A stretch of 64,000 bases of DNA from Pseudoalteromonas piscicida (GTDB lineage: Bacteria > Pseudomonadota > Gammaproteobacteria > Enterobacterales > Alteromonadaceae), in the NCBI RefSeq assembly GCF_000238315.3, contig NZ_CP011925.1, positions 868,001-932,000 on the forward strand. The letters are read 5' to 3'. How positions within the stretch are numbered: position 1 is the first letter of the stretch; each line of letters begins with the position of its first letter. Under the pieces are notes generated by a model. The model was not told where the DNA came from. It did no database searches and saw only the letters and a program-made list of their open reading frames with translations. Positions 36,536-45,627 of this stretch are shown piece after piece. Made by a program: the position numbers and the translations under genes.

Positions 36536-37387
36536 CTATACTTTTACACCGCTTTTACTATAGAGCAATGCCGCAAAAATAATGGTACTGCCAATTCCAA
36601 GACGAATGAGGTCAGCTTCCCGGTTCCAAATCAGCAAATTGACAATGATCCCAGCTGGGATCAGCACATTGTTCATTACCGCGAGCTCACCCACCGAGAC
36701 GCGGGTCAGTCCTAAGTTCCAGACGTAATATCCTACACCTGAAGCAATCAAGCCTAAATAAATCAGTATTCCCCATTGTAGATTAGTACTTGGGAGTTGC
36801 TGGGGATTGCCGAATAACATAAACCCAATGGCGAGCACGAGGGACGCACCAATAAAGAAAAAACCGAAGCTTTGGTGATGTACCAGCTGGTAATGGTTAC
36901 TTAAGCGTTTGTAACTTACTTGGCCTATTGCAAAGCAAAGGTTTGCGCCTTGCACTAGAAGCAAGCCAAAAAGGTAGTCGCTTGTAAGCTCTGTAAATCT
37001 AATGGTGATTGCACCAATGATAGCTATGAGCGCAGACAGCAAGAAGGTGGCATTGAACGACCGGTTTAGTAAGTCATTGAGTGCAGTAATATAGATGGGT
37101 GTCATCACAGTGAATAGCAACACTTCAGGTACGCTTAGGTATAAAAAAGAATGATAGTAAAAGCCATACATCAGACCAATCTGCACTGCACCGATTGCCA
37201 TCAGCTTGATTATCAACTCTTTATTTACCGAGTTCAATTTCAAAAATGGAATAAACACAATTGCTGCAAGCAAGGTTCTAGACAAAGCGCTAAACCAAGC
37301 ATCGACTTGGCCTGCCAAATAAACACCAATCAAAGAGAATGAGAACGCCCAAAGTAAAGTAACAATCCAAAGTAATGGCATAGACAA
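36536..37387 (-). CDS. EamA/DMT-family permease
   Basis: 283 residues with ten predicted helices in two five-helix EamA repeats (the second begins near GLLLVQGANLCFAIGQVSYK). Motifs such as LWAFSFSLIGVYLAG and a late GVGYYVWNLGLTRVSVGELAVMNNVLIP fit drug/metabolite transporters of the carboxylate/amino-acid subgroup (YdcZ/RhaT-like). Export of a small metabolite is likely; no substrate can be given. Single gene. Confidence 0.85.
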   Translation of the reverse strand: MSMPLLWIVTLLWAFSFSLIGVYLAGQVDAWFSALSRTLLAAIVFIPFLKLNSVNKELIIKLMAIGAVQIGLMYGFYYHSFLYLSVPEVLLFTVMTPIYITALNDLLNRSFNATFLLSALIAIIGAITIRFTELTSDYLFGLLLVQGANLCFAIGQVSYKRLSNHYQLVHHQSFGFFFIGASLVLAIGFMLFGNPQQLPSTNLQWGILIYLGLIASGVGYYVWNLGLTRVSVGELAVMNNVLIPAGIIVNLLIWNREADLIRLGIGSTIIFAALLYSKSGVKV

Positions 37388-37489
37388 TTCGTTGTAGTTT
37401 TTAATTTCGCGATTGTATCACGAGTACCACACAAATAGACTGTTCGAAAAAAGCGATGATAACAATCTTTATAATGTGATTTTAATTTA

Positions 37490-37582
37490 TAATTGTTCGC
37501 ATAATATAGCTCGTGTATTCACACTTACATCCCTTCATTGTTTTACCCATGATGTGTTTGGCCGCCGCTGCGGCCTTTTTTA
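37490..37582 (+). ncRNA. Candidate small RNA ending in an orphan terminator
   Basis: A strong Rho-independent terminator (GGCCGC/GCGGCC, 37560-37575, then six T) points rightward but no plus-strand gene precedes it. TAATAT near 37502 could be a -10 element, giving a transcript of about 70 bases. Nothing else is evident in 37388-37795. Confidence 0.35.
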
Positions 37583-37795
37583 TTTAGTCTATTATTTAGA
37601 TAATTTCTATAGCTTGTCTCTTCACCGTTTATATCACTTCTCATGAACTTACTCGATTTAATGTCTTTTGAATGGTTTGTAATTTTAAGGTTTATTATAG
37701 GTTAAAATAATTGAGTTTCTTACTATTGTTGTGTTAGGTTGTTTTTTGACCAATACAGTTGGTTGTAAACTAATACATAAATAAAGGACATATTA

Positions 37796-38167
37796 ATGAA
37801 AACAGTATTAATTGCTTCAGCATTGGTAGTAATGGGTACCCTGTCGTTTAGTTCTCAAGCAGCTGACTTAAGATGCTCTCTCAATGTTAAGTCGGGTGGT
37901 AATGTATCGGGTAACGGCACTAGCTATTGTTCAGGAATTGATTTTTCTTTCGGTAATTCAACTTCTGGTAAATTCTATATCGCAAATGCCACTAAAGCGA
38001 TTAGCAAAGTAATTTGGAATGGTGATGCGAGTTGCAGCGGTGGTACAACGTGTAACATGACCATTCGTGCTTATCGTCAGTACAATGCGACTGCAACTAT
38101 TCTTTATACTGATGGTACATACGAGACGACAAACTCTGCTCATATTGACTATGAAACAGGTTTCTAA
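37796..38167 (+). CDS. Small secreted cysteine-containing protein
   Basis: 123 residues. Clear signal peptide (MKTVLIASALVVMGTLSFSSQA). The mature protein is about 100 residues with four Cys (RCSLN, SYCSG, ASCSGG, TTCNM) likely forming two disulfides, and alternating Ser/Thr/Gly/aromatic residues typical of a small beta-sandwich. ATAAAGGACATATTA gives a good ribosome site. Monocistronic with its own terminator. No family recognised; possibilities include an inhibitor or matrix protein, unproven. Confidence 0.7.
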   Translation: MKTVLIASALVVMGTLSFSSQAADLRCSLNVKSGGNVSGNGTSYCSGIDFSFGNSTSGKFYIANATKAISKVIWNGDASCSGGTTCNMTIRAYRQYNATATILYTDGTYETTNSAHIDYETGF

Positions 38168-38186
38168 GTCTCGATTTTTATAATAA

Positions 38187-38215
38187 AACAGCGGGAAAAC
38201 CTTTTCCCGCTTTAG
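38187..38215. terminator. Bidirectional terminator
   Basis: GCGGGAAAA/TTTTCCCGC stem with a two-base loop and A/T flanks, between the convergent small secreted protein and fructokinase genes. Confidence 0.8.
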
Positions 38216-38218
38216 GTA

Positions 38219-39190
38219 TTAACCCAACAAAGCCTCAGGGTTGAAGGAAGAAAACCGTTCAGACACATCTATAAGCGTTGGCATAAAGGGCATGATACCT
38301 TTGTGTTCACAGGTAAACGCACCGCATTTCACGGCAAAGCTAAGTGCCTTTTTTACGGTTGGGAAGTTTTGCGATAGTGTATCTTTTGAGATCCCATGTT
38401 GGCTGAGTTGAAATAGAAACCCTGCCATTAAGCTATCCCCAGCGCCGGTTGTATCAACCGCATCAATAGTAGGAGAGGCGACGGAATAAAAGTCTTTAGC
38501 TGTTAATACGCTGCAAGGGTTTGGCCCATCGCTTGAGATGACCGCTTGTACGCCGACACTAAGTAACCAATCTAAATAGCTAGCCTCCCTCATGTTCTTT
38601 TCTTCAGCGAGATACCTCAGCTCATCTTTACTCATTTTTAATATGTCGACATAGGGGTAGCAAGTCTCTATACGTTCGGATAAGCAAGATAAGTCCTGCC
38701 ATAGACCCAAACGCAGGTTAACATCAAATGAAATTAATTGATTATGAGCAGCAGCAGACTTTAATAACGCCATGGTGGTACTTGTAACTTCTGCATCGGT
38801 AAGCGTGTTTGAGCAAAAATGAAATATCCCGTGATCTGGCCATTGCAAATGCTCAAAGTCTTTTGGGCGGATTGCGATATCAGCGGTATTGTCGCGGTAA
38901 AACGAAAAGCTTCGTTCTCCTTGAGCGTCTAGGTGGACGATGGCCAAGGCGGTTTGTGCTCCACTTATGGATACACAATATTCTGTTCCAACAGCATATA
39001 ACGCCAAGGTTGATTTTAATTGCAGCGAAAAGGGATCTTCAGCAAAACCTCCCACAAACCGAGCACTGCCACCAAGTTTAGCAAAGCCTACAGCCACGTT
39101 CGCTGGAGCGCCGCCAGCAATAGGGTTAAGGCTACCGTCGCCGGTAGGTAACAAATCAATAAGCATCTCGCCAAAACATGTTAATTGCAT
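38219..39190 (-). CDS. Fructokinase (PfkB/ribokinase family)
   Basis: 323 residues. FGEMLIDLLPTGDG at the N-terminus, GGAPANVAVGFAKLGG (PfkB signature 1) and DTTGAGDSLMAGFLFQL (signature 2, anion hole and catalytic Asp) are typical of ScrK-type fructokinases. It phosphorylates the fructose released by sucrose phosphorylase. It follows the TonB receptor gene by 15 bases on the same strand, so both are transcribed from the operator-bearing promoter at 41640. Confidence 0.9.
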   Translation of the reverse strand: MQLTCFGEMLIDLLPTGDGSLNPIAGGAPANVAVGFAKLGGSARFVGGFAEDPFSLQLKSTLALYAVGTEYCVSISGAQTALAIVHLDAQGERSFSFYRDNTADIAIRPKDFEHLQWPDHGIFHFCSNTLTDAEVTSTTMALLKSAAAHNQLISFDVNLRLGLWQDLSCLSERIETCYPYVDILKMSKDELRYLAEEKNMREASYLDWLLSVGVQAVISSDGPNPCSVLTAKDFYSVASPTIDAVDTTGAGDSLMAGFLFQLSQHGISKDTLSQNFPTVKKALSFAVKCGAFTCEHKGIMPFMPTLIDVSERFSSFNPEALLG

Positions 39191-39205
39191 AACTACTACC
39201 CCTAA

Positions 39206-41599
39206 TTAGAAACGGTATTTTAAAGTGACAGACGTAGTTCTGCCGTTAATACTGCGAGCGCGAATAATATTGTTAGTTGGAATTACACCTTCCTCGGCTT
39301 CTGTTAATCCTGTGGTATCAAAGAGATTGTTTACGTTTAACGCGATATTGAAGCGTTCAGTCAGATCATAACTTGCAAACGCGTTGACCTGAGTGTAACC
39401 GTCAAATTTTAACTCGTTGTTGTCTTGTGCGTACGCGTCGGTGGTGCCGATGAGGCTTAAACCGATAGCACCTTGATCGAAGTTATATTTACCCAATAGG
39501 GAATAAACAAAGTCAGCTTGCCGTCTTGGCGTGTTACCTTCGAGTTCGGGAGTGAGTGCATCTTTTGCGATTTCAGCATCGGTCCACGTCAAACTACCTC
39601 GTAAGTCGAAGGAGCCAATAAAATAGACACCCTCAAGTTCAATACCTTGTGCTTCGTATTGCCTGTCAAAGAACTTTTGGCTGGTTGCCTCAAAGTTTTG
39701 CTCTTCTGTTTCAGCGTAAAATAAAGTTGCAAATAGACGACCTTGTTCAAACTTTTGTTTGAGACCAAATTCGTATTGTGTCACTTCATCCACAGCATCT
39801 TCATCAGCTACACTGCCATCAATATTCACTTTACCGAACAATAGTCTATCTGCATTTGCACGACCGCCCTCACTGAATCTGCCGAATATGGCGCTGCTTG
39901 AGGTCATTTGGTAGTTTGCGCCAACAGAGTAACTTGTGTAGCTCCAATCGTAATTAACTACATTGGGGTTAGCGAGATCGATGGCTGCAACTTGCTCCTC
40001 TGGCTTTGAAATAGTGCCATCACGGTTGATGTCTACACGAGATGTTACAGCACCTGCAAATGTACCTGTCGCTTTACCTGAATCATGACGCACACTCGCA
40101 TCAACTGAAATATCGCCGAGCTTTGTTGAAAAGGCGATATATGGGGCACGAGTATCGTATTCAGTGTCGTAGTTGCGCTGACAGCAATTTCCCCAATAGG
40201 GCGTACCATAGGCATATAATCCGTTTTCAGAATATGCAGTGCTATCCGCAGCGGCCACGTTGACAAGCGCTGCGTTATCTCCTTTAACCTCGAGCAAGTA
40301 TGAATTCCATAACCAAGACATATTGATATTTTGCGATGACATGAAATAGCCGAAGGTGAGTGACGTGTCAGTACCAAATGATTTGGTGAGCTTTAGGTCA
40401 TTCATGATGTTGTCGAAATCATTCATTTTCACTTCGAAGGTATGAACGCGCATTAGTAGTGCTTGATTGAACGCTTGATCCGTTTTTGGTCCGTTGGCAA
40501 AGGTGAGTGTTGCACCGGTACCTGCTATGCTCTTGGCAATTGCTTGGCTATTAGCGACCTCAGCAGGGAAAGGCGACATAAATGTGCCTGAGATACTCGA
40601 CTTTCTGGACCTGTTTTCGATTTGCCAGTCATTACCTAGTTCGAAATTTGCTTCAAAGCCGATACTATCAACAACAGGGTGCATTCCGTCTCGCATATCC
40701 CCTTGACGAATTTGATTGTTACCACCTAAGCCTTGCGTGGCGGTGAAATAAACAGAGTGAGGGGTATCTGACAGTACATCAAAGCCGCTGATGGAGTCGC
40801 CATTAGAATACATTGGCATAGGAAGGTAGCCTGCTGTTTTATCATCAAGGTGTTTTATATACAAACGAACGTAGCCACTTTCAAATTCCTTGGTGATATT
40901 AGCTTTGAGTTGACCGCCTTTATTTGCGGTATAGCCGGTGTCACGCGGGCCTTCACCTTGTCGCACAAAGCCACCAATATGAAATTTTATGTCGTCACTT
41001 AGATAACTCCCGTACTCAAAGTCCGTTCTAAACTCGTCATAATCTAAACCAAACGTGGTGGCAACACTGCCTGACTCATTTTCACCCGTTTTTGAAATCA
41101 AGTTAATAATGCCTCCGGGAGCGTCGCTGGCGGCAGTCGAAGCCGAGCCACCTCTAATGGACTCGATTGACTCCACGGTATTATCAAGGCGCATAAAAAT
41201 ATCGGCGTTACCAAAAGCAATATCACCAAATTGCAGAATCGGCAAGCCATCTTCTTGTAGCTGTAAAAATTTAGCGCCACCGGATGCAACAGGAAGACCA
41301 CGTACAGCGATATTTGCATTACCTTCACCACCGGTTGATTCAGATCTTACACCTGGAATTAGTTTGAATGCTTCAGCGGTAGTTCTGGGGGTTGCAACAG
41401 AGATTTGCTCCAGCCCTATACTGCTAACAGAAACACTCGATTCCATAATGGTTGTTCGCTTTGGTACACCCGTTACGACTATTTTCTCGAAGCCATCGGC
41501 AGGCTTTGTGTGTGCTTTTTCTTCAGCGGCCGCCGAGTGAGAGATTGCAAGCGTGAGTGCGCTGAGTGTAAATAGGGTGGTTTTGATTGTTGTCATCAT
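39206..41599 (-). CDS. TonB-dependent receptor, probably for sucrose
   Basis: 797 residues. Two adjacent ATG codons with AGAGG upstream; signal peptide ending HSAAA; TonB-box-like FEKIVVTG; plug with IPGVRSES, IAVRGLP and IESIRGGSASTAASDAPGGIINLI; C-terminal barrel ending VTLKYRF. Operon with fructokinase and shared operator with sucP identify sucrose as the likely ligand (inference). An extracellular loop contains a complete EF-hand-like sequence, DINRDGTISKPE (39998-40033). That is unusual for this family and may bind calcium from seawater. Confidence 0.9.
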   Translation of the reverse strand: MMTTIKTTLFTLSALTLAISHSAAAEEKAHTKPADGFEKIVVTGVPKRTTIMESSVSVSSIGLEQISVATPRTTAEAFKLIPGVRSESTGGEGNANIAVRGLPVASGGAKFLQLQEDGLPILQFGDIAFGNADIFMRLDNTVESIESIRGGSASTAASDAPGGIINLISKTGENESGSVATTFGLDYDEFRTDFEYGSYLSDDIKFHIGGFVRQGEGPRDTGYTANKGGQLKANITKEFESGYVRLYIKHLDDKTAGYLPMPMYSNGDSISGFDVLSDTPHSVYFTATQGLGGNNQIRQGDMRDGMHPVVDSIGFEANFELGNDWQIENRSRKSSISGTFMSPFPAEVANSQAIAKSIAGTGATLTFANGPKTDQAFNQALLMRVHTFEVKMNDFDNIMNDLKLTKSFGTDTSLTFGYFMSSQNINMSWLWNSYLLEVKGDNAALVNVAAADSTAYSENGLYAYGTPYWGNCCQRNYDTEYDTRAPYIAFSTKLGDISVDASVRHDSGKATGTFAGAVTSRVDINRDGTISKPEEQVAAIDLANPNVVNYDWSYTSYSVGANYQMTSSSAIFGRFSEGGRANADRLLFGKVNIDGSVADEDAVDEVTQYEFGLKQKFEQGRLFATLFYAETEEQNFEATSQKFFDRQYEAQGIELEGVYFIGSFDLRGSLTWTDAEIAKDALTPELEGNTPRRQADFVYSLLGKYNFDQGAIGLSLIGTTDAYAQDNNELKFDGYTQVNAFASYDLTERFNIALNVNNLFDTTGLTEAEEGVIPTNNIIRARSINGRTTSVTLKYRF

Positions 41600-41637
41600 T
41601 TGCCTCTTGTTATCGTTGTCAAACTCGTGCGGTCTAT

Positions 41638-41671
41638 TAAAAATAAACTTAATCGATTAAGTTTATTTTTA
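41638..41671. promoter_or_regulatory. LacI-type operator, 34-bp perfect palindrome
   Basis: Seventeen-base arms meet at a central CG; core ACTTAATCGATTAAGT. Located 39 bases upstream of the TonB receptor start. The same core recurs at 43153. The central CG is typical of LacI/GalR-family sites. Confidence 0.85.
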
Positions 41672-41779
41672 GCACAATTTAATTTGGTTGCAATTAAAAA
41701 TTAATCAATAATTCAAACAAAATTTTAATGCTTTGGTTTTTATGAATTTTAACCCGTGAAAAATTTGTGGTCGGAGGGG

Positions 41780-43006
41780 TTACACTCGCTGAAACTTAGC
41801 GTTTTTGCTCAATGGTAAGCGGGCAGGGTCCTTTAACCAGTTGTACAACATGGCTGCAAAGAGTAAAAATGCAAACCCAGTCGCAAGTATAAAGCCATAG
41901 CTAACATGGCCAAAGTAATCGCTCACCATGCCCATCAGAAGTGGTGCTAGCGCAGCAGAAAGCGCGGTGAAGAATAACATCACACCAGCAACAGAGCCAT
42001 GCTGAGCTTTGTCAAAACAAGAGATCCCTTTTGAGTTTAATGTTGGGTAAATCATAGACATAAATAAACCACTTAGCGGGAGCGTATAGATAGCGGCATT
42101 AACACCATAAAGATAAGTTAAAAAATAGCATACAAATATAGCAAAGCTCAGCGTTAGCATTACGCTTTGCCAACGATACTTAGCGAGTAACCATACAGCC
42201 ATAAAGCGACCTATTGCACGTAAAATAAAAAAGATGGTGAGCGCATAAGTTGCAAGCCAAGTTAAATCACCTTGGTAATCCTGTAATAAAGTGGGCATCC
42301 AGACATAAATTGCGACTTCAGTTGCAACGTAGAGTGCTATGGCGAGGGAAAAGCCAAGTGCATATTTGTTCTTGAGCATGGCTGCTGTATGAGATAGGCC
42401 TGCATTGTTTTGTGCATGAGCGGTATTAAACTTGGGAAACTCAGTGCTTAAAGTCACGATACTGAGTATTAAGCACAGCCCACCAGCAAGCACATAAAGA
42501 TAGGTCCAACTCACCCCCTGTATCAATAGATAACTGACAATTGCAGGGCCAATTATCGCGCCGATGGCAAAGAAGCCTTCGACTTTATTCATGGTTTGAG
42601 TATGTTCTTGTGCGCCGTTAGAAATGTCACCTAGAAGAGCGAGGGCACCTGTTTTAAATAGACCAATGGCTAACCCAATGACACATAAAAGCATTAAAAA
42701 CATGGTGAAAGTTTCACCCAGTGCGAACAGAAAACATGCAGATGAAAATAGTATAAGGCCAATTAACACCGTGAGCTTACGGCCTATTTTATCTGCCAAA
42801 AATCCTAAGCATAAGCCGCTAAAGGCAATTAAAATCATTGGGGCATAGTGGAAGGCGCTAGCTTGGGTCATGCTAAGTTGATATTCGCTGATCAGTGTTG
42901 GAATGATCACGCCAACGGCGTCTGATGTCATCGCAAACATCAAAAACATCATATAAGTTAACCAGCGCAATGTGTTGAGCTGAGTGTGATTCGACTTGCT
43001 GCTCAT
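41780..43006 (-). CDS. MFS sugar permease (sucrose uptake)
   Basis: 408 residues, twelve predicted helices. GFLADKIGRKLTVLIGL is the conserved MFS loop between helices two and three. The gene lies between the two operators and divergent to sucP, so it is the probable inner-membrane sucrose (or glucose/fructose) carrier of the cluster. Specificity is inferred from context only; no phosphotransferase components are present. Confidence 0.85.
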   Translation of the reverse strand: MSSKSNHTQLNTLRWLTYMMFLMFAMTSDAVGVIIPTLISEYQLSMTQASAFHYAPMILIAFSGLCLGFLADKIGRKLTVLIGLILFSSACFLFALGETFTMFLMLLCVIGLAIGLFKTGALALLGDISNGAQEHTQTMNKVEGFFAIGAIIGPAIVSYLLIQGVSWTYLYVLAGGLCLILSIVTLSTEFPKFNTAHAQNNAGLSHTAAMLKNKYALGFSLAIALYVATEVAIYVWMPTLLQDYQGDLTWLATYALTIFFILRAIGRFMAVWLLAKYRWQSVMLTLSFAIFVCYFLTYLYGVNAAIYTLPLSGLFMSMIYPTLNSKGISCFDKAQHGSVAGVMLFFTALSAALAPLLMGMVSDYFGHVSYGFILATGFAFLLFAAMLYNWLKDPARLPLSKNAKFQRV

Positions 43007-43152
43007 TGTTCACCTCTTGAAGGGCTTTGTTATGTAGCTGGTCTACTTCTTTACATAAGACTGAGTGTAATACTAATCTGCATTAAGCGAATTATTTTTA
43101 GTAGAACGCTACGATAAAACTTGATTATTGTTTGTTCATGATTAAAGATATA

Positions 43153-43168
43153 ACTTAATCGATTAAGT
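43153..43168. promoter_or_regulatory. LacI-type operator between the MFS and sucP genes
   Basis: ACTTAATCGATTAAGT, identical to the core of the 34-bp palindrome at 41638, placed in the divergent promoter region 25 bases before sucP. Confidence 0.85.
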
Positions 43169-43192
43169 CTCAACTTTTTTAATGAGTAAATT

Positions 43193-44662
43193 ATGAAAAA
43201 CCAAGTTCAGTTGATCACGTATGCTGATCGCCTGTCTGGCGGCGGCCTTGCACAATTAAATACGTTACTAACGGGCCCGTTAGCTGGACTATTTGGTGGT
43301 GTCCACATTTTGCCTTTTTACTACCCAATTGATGGCAGTGACGCAGGTTTCGACCCGATTGATCATGCCAAAGTCGATGAACGATTGGGCGATTGGCAAC
43401 ATATTAAGTTGATTGCCAAGCACTGTGAGGTAATGGCGGATCTTATCGTTAACCATGTATCAGGAGAGTCTGCGGAATTTGCAGATGTGTTGGCTCATGG
43501 CCAAAAGTCACCCTTTTGGCCGATGTTTTTAAAAGAGAAAGATGTCTTTCCTGATGGGATTACGCAAGCACAAGCGCAAGCAATTTATCGTCCGAGGCCA
43601 GGAAGTTGCTTTTCTAAAAAGGCGTTAGCGAGTGGCGAAGTTGTGGATTTTTGGACCACTTTTACTGATAACCAAATTGATATTAATGTTGAATCAGAAG
43701 CGGGGCGCGCTTACTTAGAAAAAGTCTTAATATTATTTGCAGACAGTGGAGTGAAAATTATTCGACTAGATGCCGCAGGGTATGCAATCAAACGCGTAAA
43801 TACCAGCTGCTTTATGACTGATGAGGCCTTTGCTTTTATTAATCAATTATCTAAGCGCGCCAATGAGCTTGGCATGGAAACCATTGCCGAAATTCACAGT
43901 TATTACAAAACTCAAGTAGAGGTTGCCAGCAAAGTTGACCGTGTTTATGACTTTGCGCTCCCTCCGCTTATTTTACACAGTTTATTCAATAAAGATTTCT
44001 CGGCTTTAGCCAAGTGGTTGGATATTGCGCCGCGTAACTGTCTAACTGTGCTGGATACTCATGACGGAATTGGCATTATTGATGCTGGGCCTGAAGGGGA
44101 TAAACCTGGGTTACTTGATGCTAATCAAATTGATGCCTTGGTTGAGCAAATCCATAGCAACAGTAAAGGCCAAAGTCGCAAGGCAACCGGCGCTGCAGCG
44201 AGCAATGTTGACTTGTATCAAGTCAATTGCAGTTATTATGAAGCCTTAGGGAAGCATGATTTTTATTATTTGGTAGCAAGAGCAATTCAGTTCTTTTGCC
44301 CTGGAGTACCACAAGTTTATTACGGTGGTCTATTGGCTATGGAAAATGACATGGTGCTCCTAGAAAAAAGTAATGTTGGACGCGATATCAACCGACCTTA
44401 TTTGGATGTAGCGATGGTGGAAGCCGCACTCGATAAACCTGTCGTGAAAGGTCTGCAAACACTAATTAAACTGCGTAATACTAGTTGTGCATTTGATGGC
44501 AATTTTGCATTAACATGCCAAGGCTCAGATCTGGTTATAACTTGGGAGGGCAATAATGCCAAAGCGGAGTTGCGAGTTGATCTCGCAAAAGATGAAGCCG
44601 TGATTAAGATTTCTGAAAACGCCATAGAACAGGACTATAACATTCAATCGCTGCTTTCCTAA
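43193..44662 (+). CDS. sucP: Sucrose phosphorylase (GH13)
   Basis: 489 residues, the usual length. Motifs: QLITYADRL at the N-terminus, IVNHVS, nucleophile Asp193 in RLDAAGYAIK, acid/base Glu233 in IAEIHSYY, and THDGIGIID with His290/Asp291. The GPLAGLFGGVHILPFYYP start is typical of sucrose phosphorylases and separates it from glucosidases. It converts sucrose and phosphate to glucose-1-phosphate and fructose in the cytoplasm, saving ATP. The fructose is handled by the fructokinase. Divergent from the MFS gene. Confidence 0.93.
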   Translation: MKNQVQLITYADRLSGGGLAQLNTLLTGPLAGLFGGVHILPFYYPIDGSDAGFDPIDHAKVDERLGDWQHIKLIAKHCEVMADLIVNHVSGESAEFADVLAHGQKSPFWPMFLKEKDVFPDGITQAQAQAIYRPRPGSCFSKKALASGEVVDFWTTFTDNQIDINVESEAGRAYLEKVLILFADSGVKIIRLDAAGYAIKRVNTSCFMTDEAFAFINQLSKRANELGMETIAEIHSYYKTQVEVASKVDRVYDFALPPLILHSLFNKDFSALAKWLDIAPRNCLTVLDTHDGIGIIDAGPEGDKPGLLDANQIDALVEQIHSNSKGQSRKATGAAASNVDLYQVNCSYYEALGKHDFYYLVARAIQFFCPGVPQVYYGGLLAMENDMVLLEKSNVGRDINRPYLDVAMVEAALDKPVVKGLQTLIKLRNTSCAFDGNFALTCQGSDLVITWEGNNAKAELRVDLAKDEAVIKISENAIEQDYNIQSLLS

Positions 44663-44730
44663 CCATATCTAGGAACCAAAATTGCGCGTAGAAAGCTGGC
44701 TTTAAATACCTCAACATCGATTATCCTTGG

Positions 44731-44760
44731 TAGCGGCTCGCAATCTTAGGCGAGCTGCTA
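44731..44760. terminator. Hairpin downstream of sucP
   Basis: TAGCGGCTCG pairs with CGAGCTGCTA (one G-T pair) across a ten-base loop. No T-run follows, so termination is uncertain. Confidence 0.45.
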
Positions 44761-44788
44761 TGTAAAGATAAATACCAACAAAGCGTAA

Positions 44789-44830
44789 TTGACATAGCGG
44801 GGTGATTATATAACAATAAAGTTATATAAT
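44789..44830 (+). promoter_or_regulatory. Arsenic operon promoter with ArsR-type operator
   Basis: A consensus -35 (TTGACA, 44789) is followed by a perfect 10-bp inverted repeat, ATTATATAAC-N6-GTTATATAAT (44805-44830), covering the expected -10 and ending 15 bases before the ATG. Confidence 0.75.
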
Positions 44831-44844
44831 TAATTTGTTATGCG

Positions 44845-45606
44845 ATGATGAAGATACTTTTTCTTTGTTCTGGAAACTCAACGCGGTCAATTTTAGCACA
44901 GGCGCTAGCTAACTTTCATGGCGGTTCGGATGTTCATGCCTATAGTGCAGGCACTAAGCCAAGCACTGTGAATGCGACTACGCTTTCAATGCTACGCCGT
45001 TTAGGGATTAATACGGACAATCTGTACAGTAAACACCTCAATGAGTATAAGGACGAACACTTTGATGTGGTGGTAACTTTATGCTCTGAAGTGCGATCTG
45101 AATGCGAAAGTAAACTGCAAGGAGAACATGTCCTAGCGTGGGATATTGCGAGTCCAGCTGAGAGAAGTCGCAATAACGCTTATGAGCAAACCTTGTTCGA
45201 CATCAATGAACAAGTTATTTCCCTACTACGCGAAGGTAAGCCACAACATACGCTACTTACACCCTTGCAATTTTATAAATCCCTAGCGGATGAGATCCGC
45301 TTAAAAACGCTTGCCATGTTGATGGTGGAAGGTGAGCTATGTGTTTGCGAGCTAATGGCTGCGCTTGAACAAGATAGCCAACCCAAGGTTTCACGGCATT
45401 TAGCGCAGCTAAAGAAGGCTGGAATTCTATGTGATCGCAAGCAAAAACAATGGGTATTTTATTCTATAAACCCAACACTACCGCTATGGATGAAGGCGGT
45501 GATAAACGCCACGGTTATGCATCAACCAGATTATATAAAAGCTGAGTTAGTGAGGCTAAATGCGATGGGCGAACGGCCAACACGCATGGCAACTTGCTGT
45601 AACTAA
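44845..45606 (+). CDS. Arsenate reductase-ArsR repressor fusion
   Basis: 253 residues. Residues 1-135 form a low-molecular-weight phosphatase-like domain with the loop CSGNSTRS (C-X5-R-S) used by thioredoxin-type ArsC arsenate reductases. Residues 140-235 form an ArsR winged helix (FYKSLADEIRLKTLAML, then SRHLAQLKKAGIL) with the As(III)-sensing CVC in ELCVCEL. It should repress its own operon through the adjacent inverted repeat and be released by arsenite. A CysCys pair ends the protein. Fused forms are known with arsJ-type modules. Confidence 0.9.
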   Translation: MMKILFLCSGNSTRSILAQALANFHGGSDVHAYSAGTKPSTVNATTLSMLRRLGINTDNLYSKHLNEYKDEHFDVVVTLCSEVRSECESKLQGEHVLAWDIASPAERSRNNAYEQTLFDINEQVISLLREGKPQHTLLTPLQFYKSLADEIRLKTLAMLMVEGELCVCELMAALEQDSQPKVSRHLAQLKKAGILCDRKQKQWVFYSINPTLPLWMKAVINATVMHQPDYIKAELVRLNAMGERPTRMATCCN

Positions 45607-45627
45607 TAATTAGATTTTGGAGTTCTT

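Noticed and set aside
37413..37646. 77-residue frame in the gap before the small secreted protein
   Set aside because: It runs through the strong terminator at 37560-37581 and has unusual composition.
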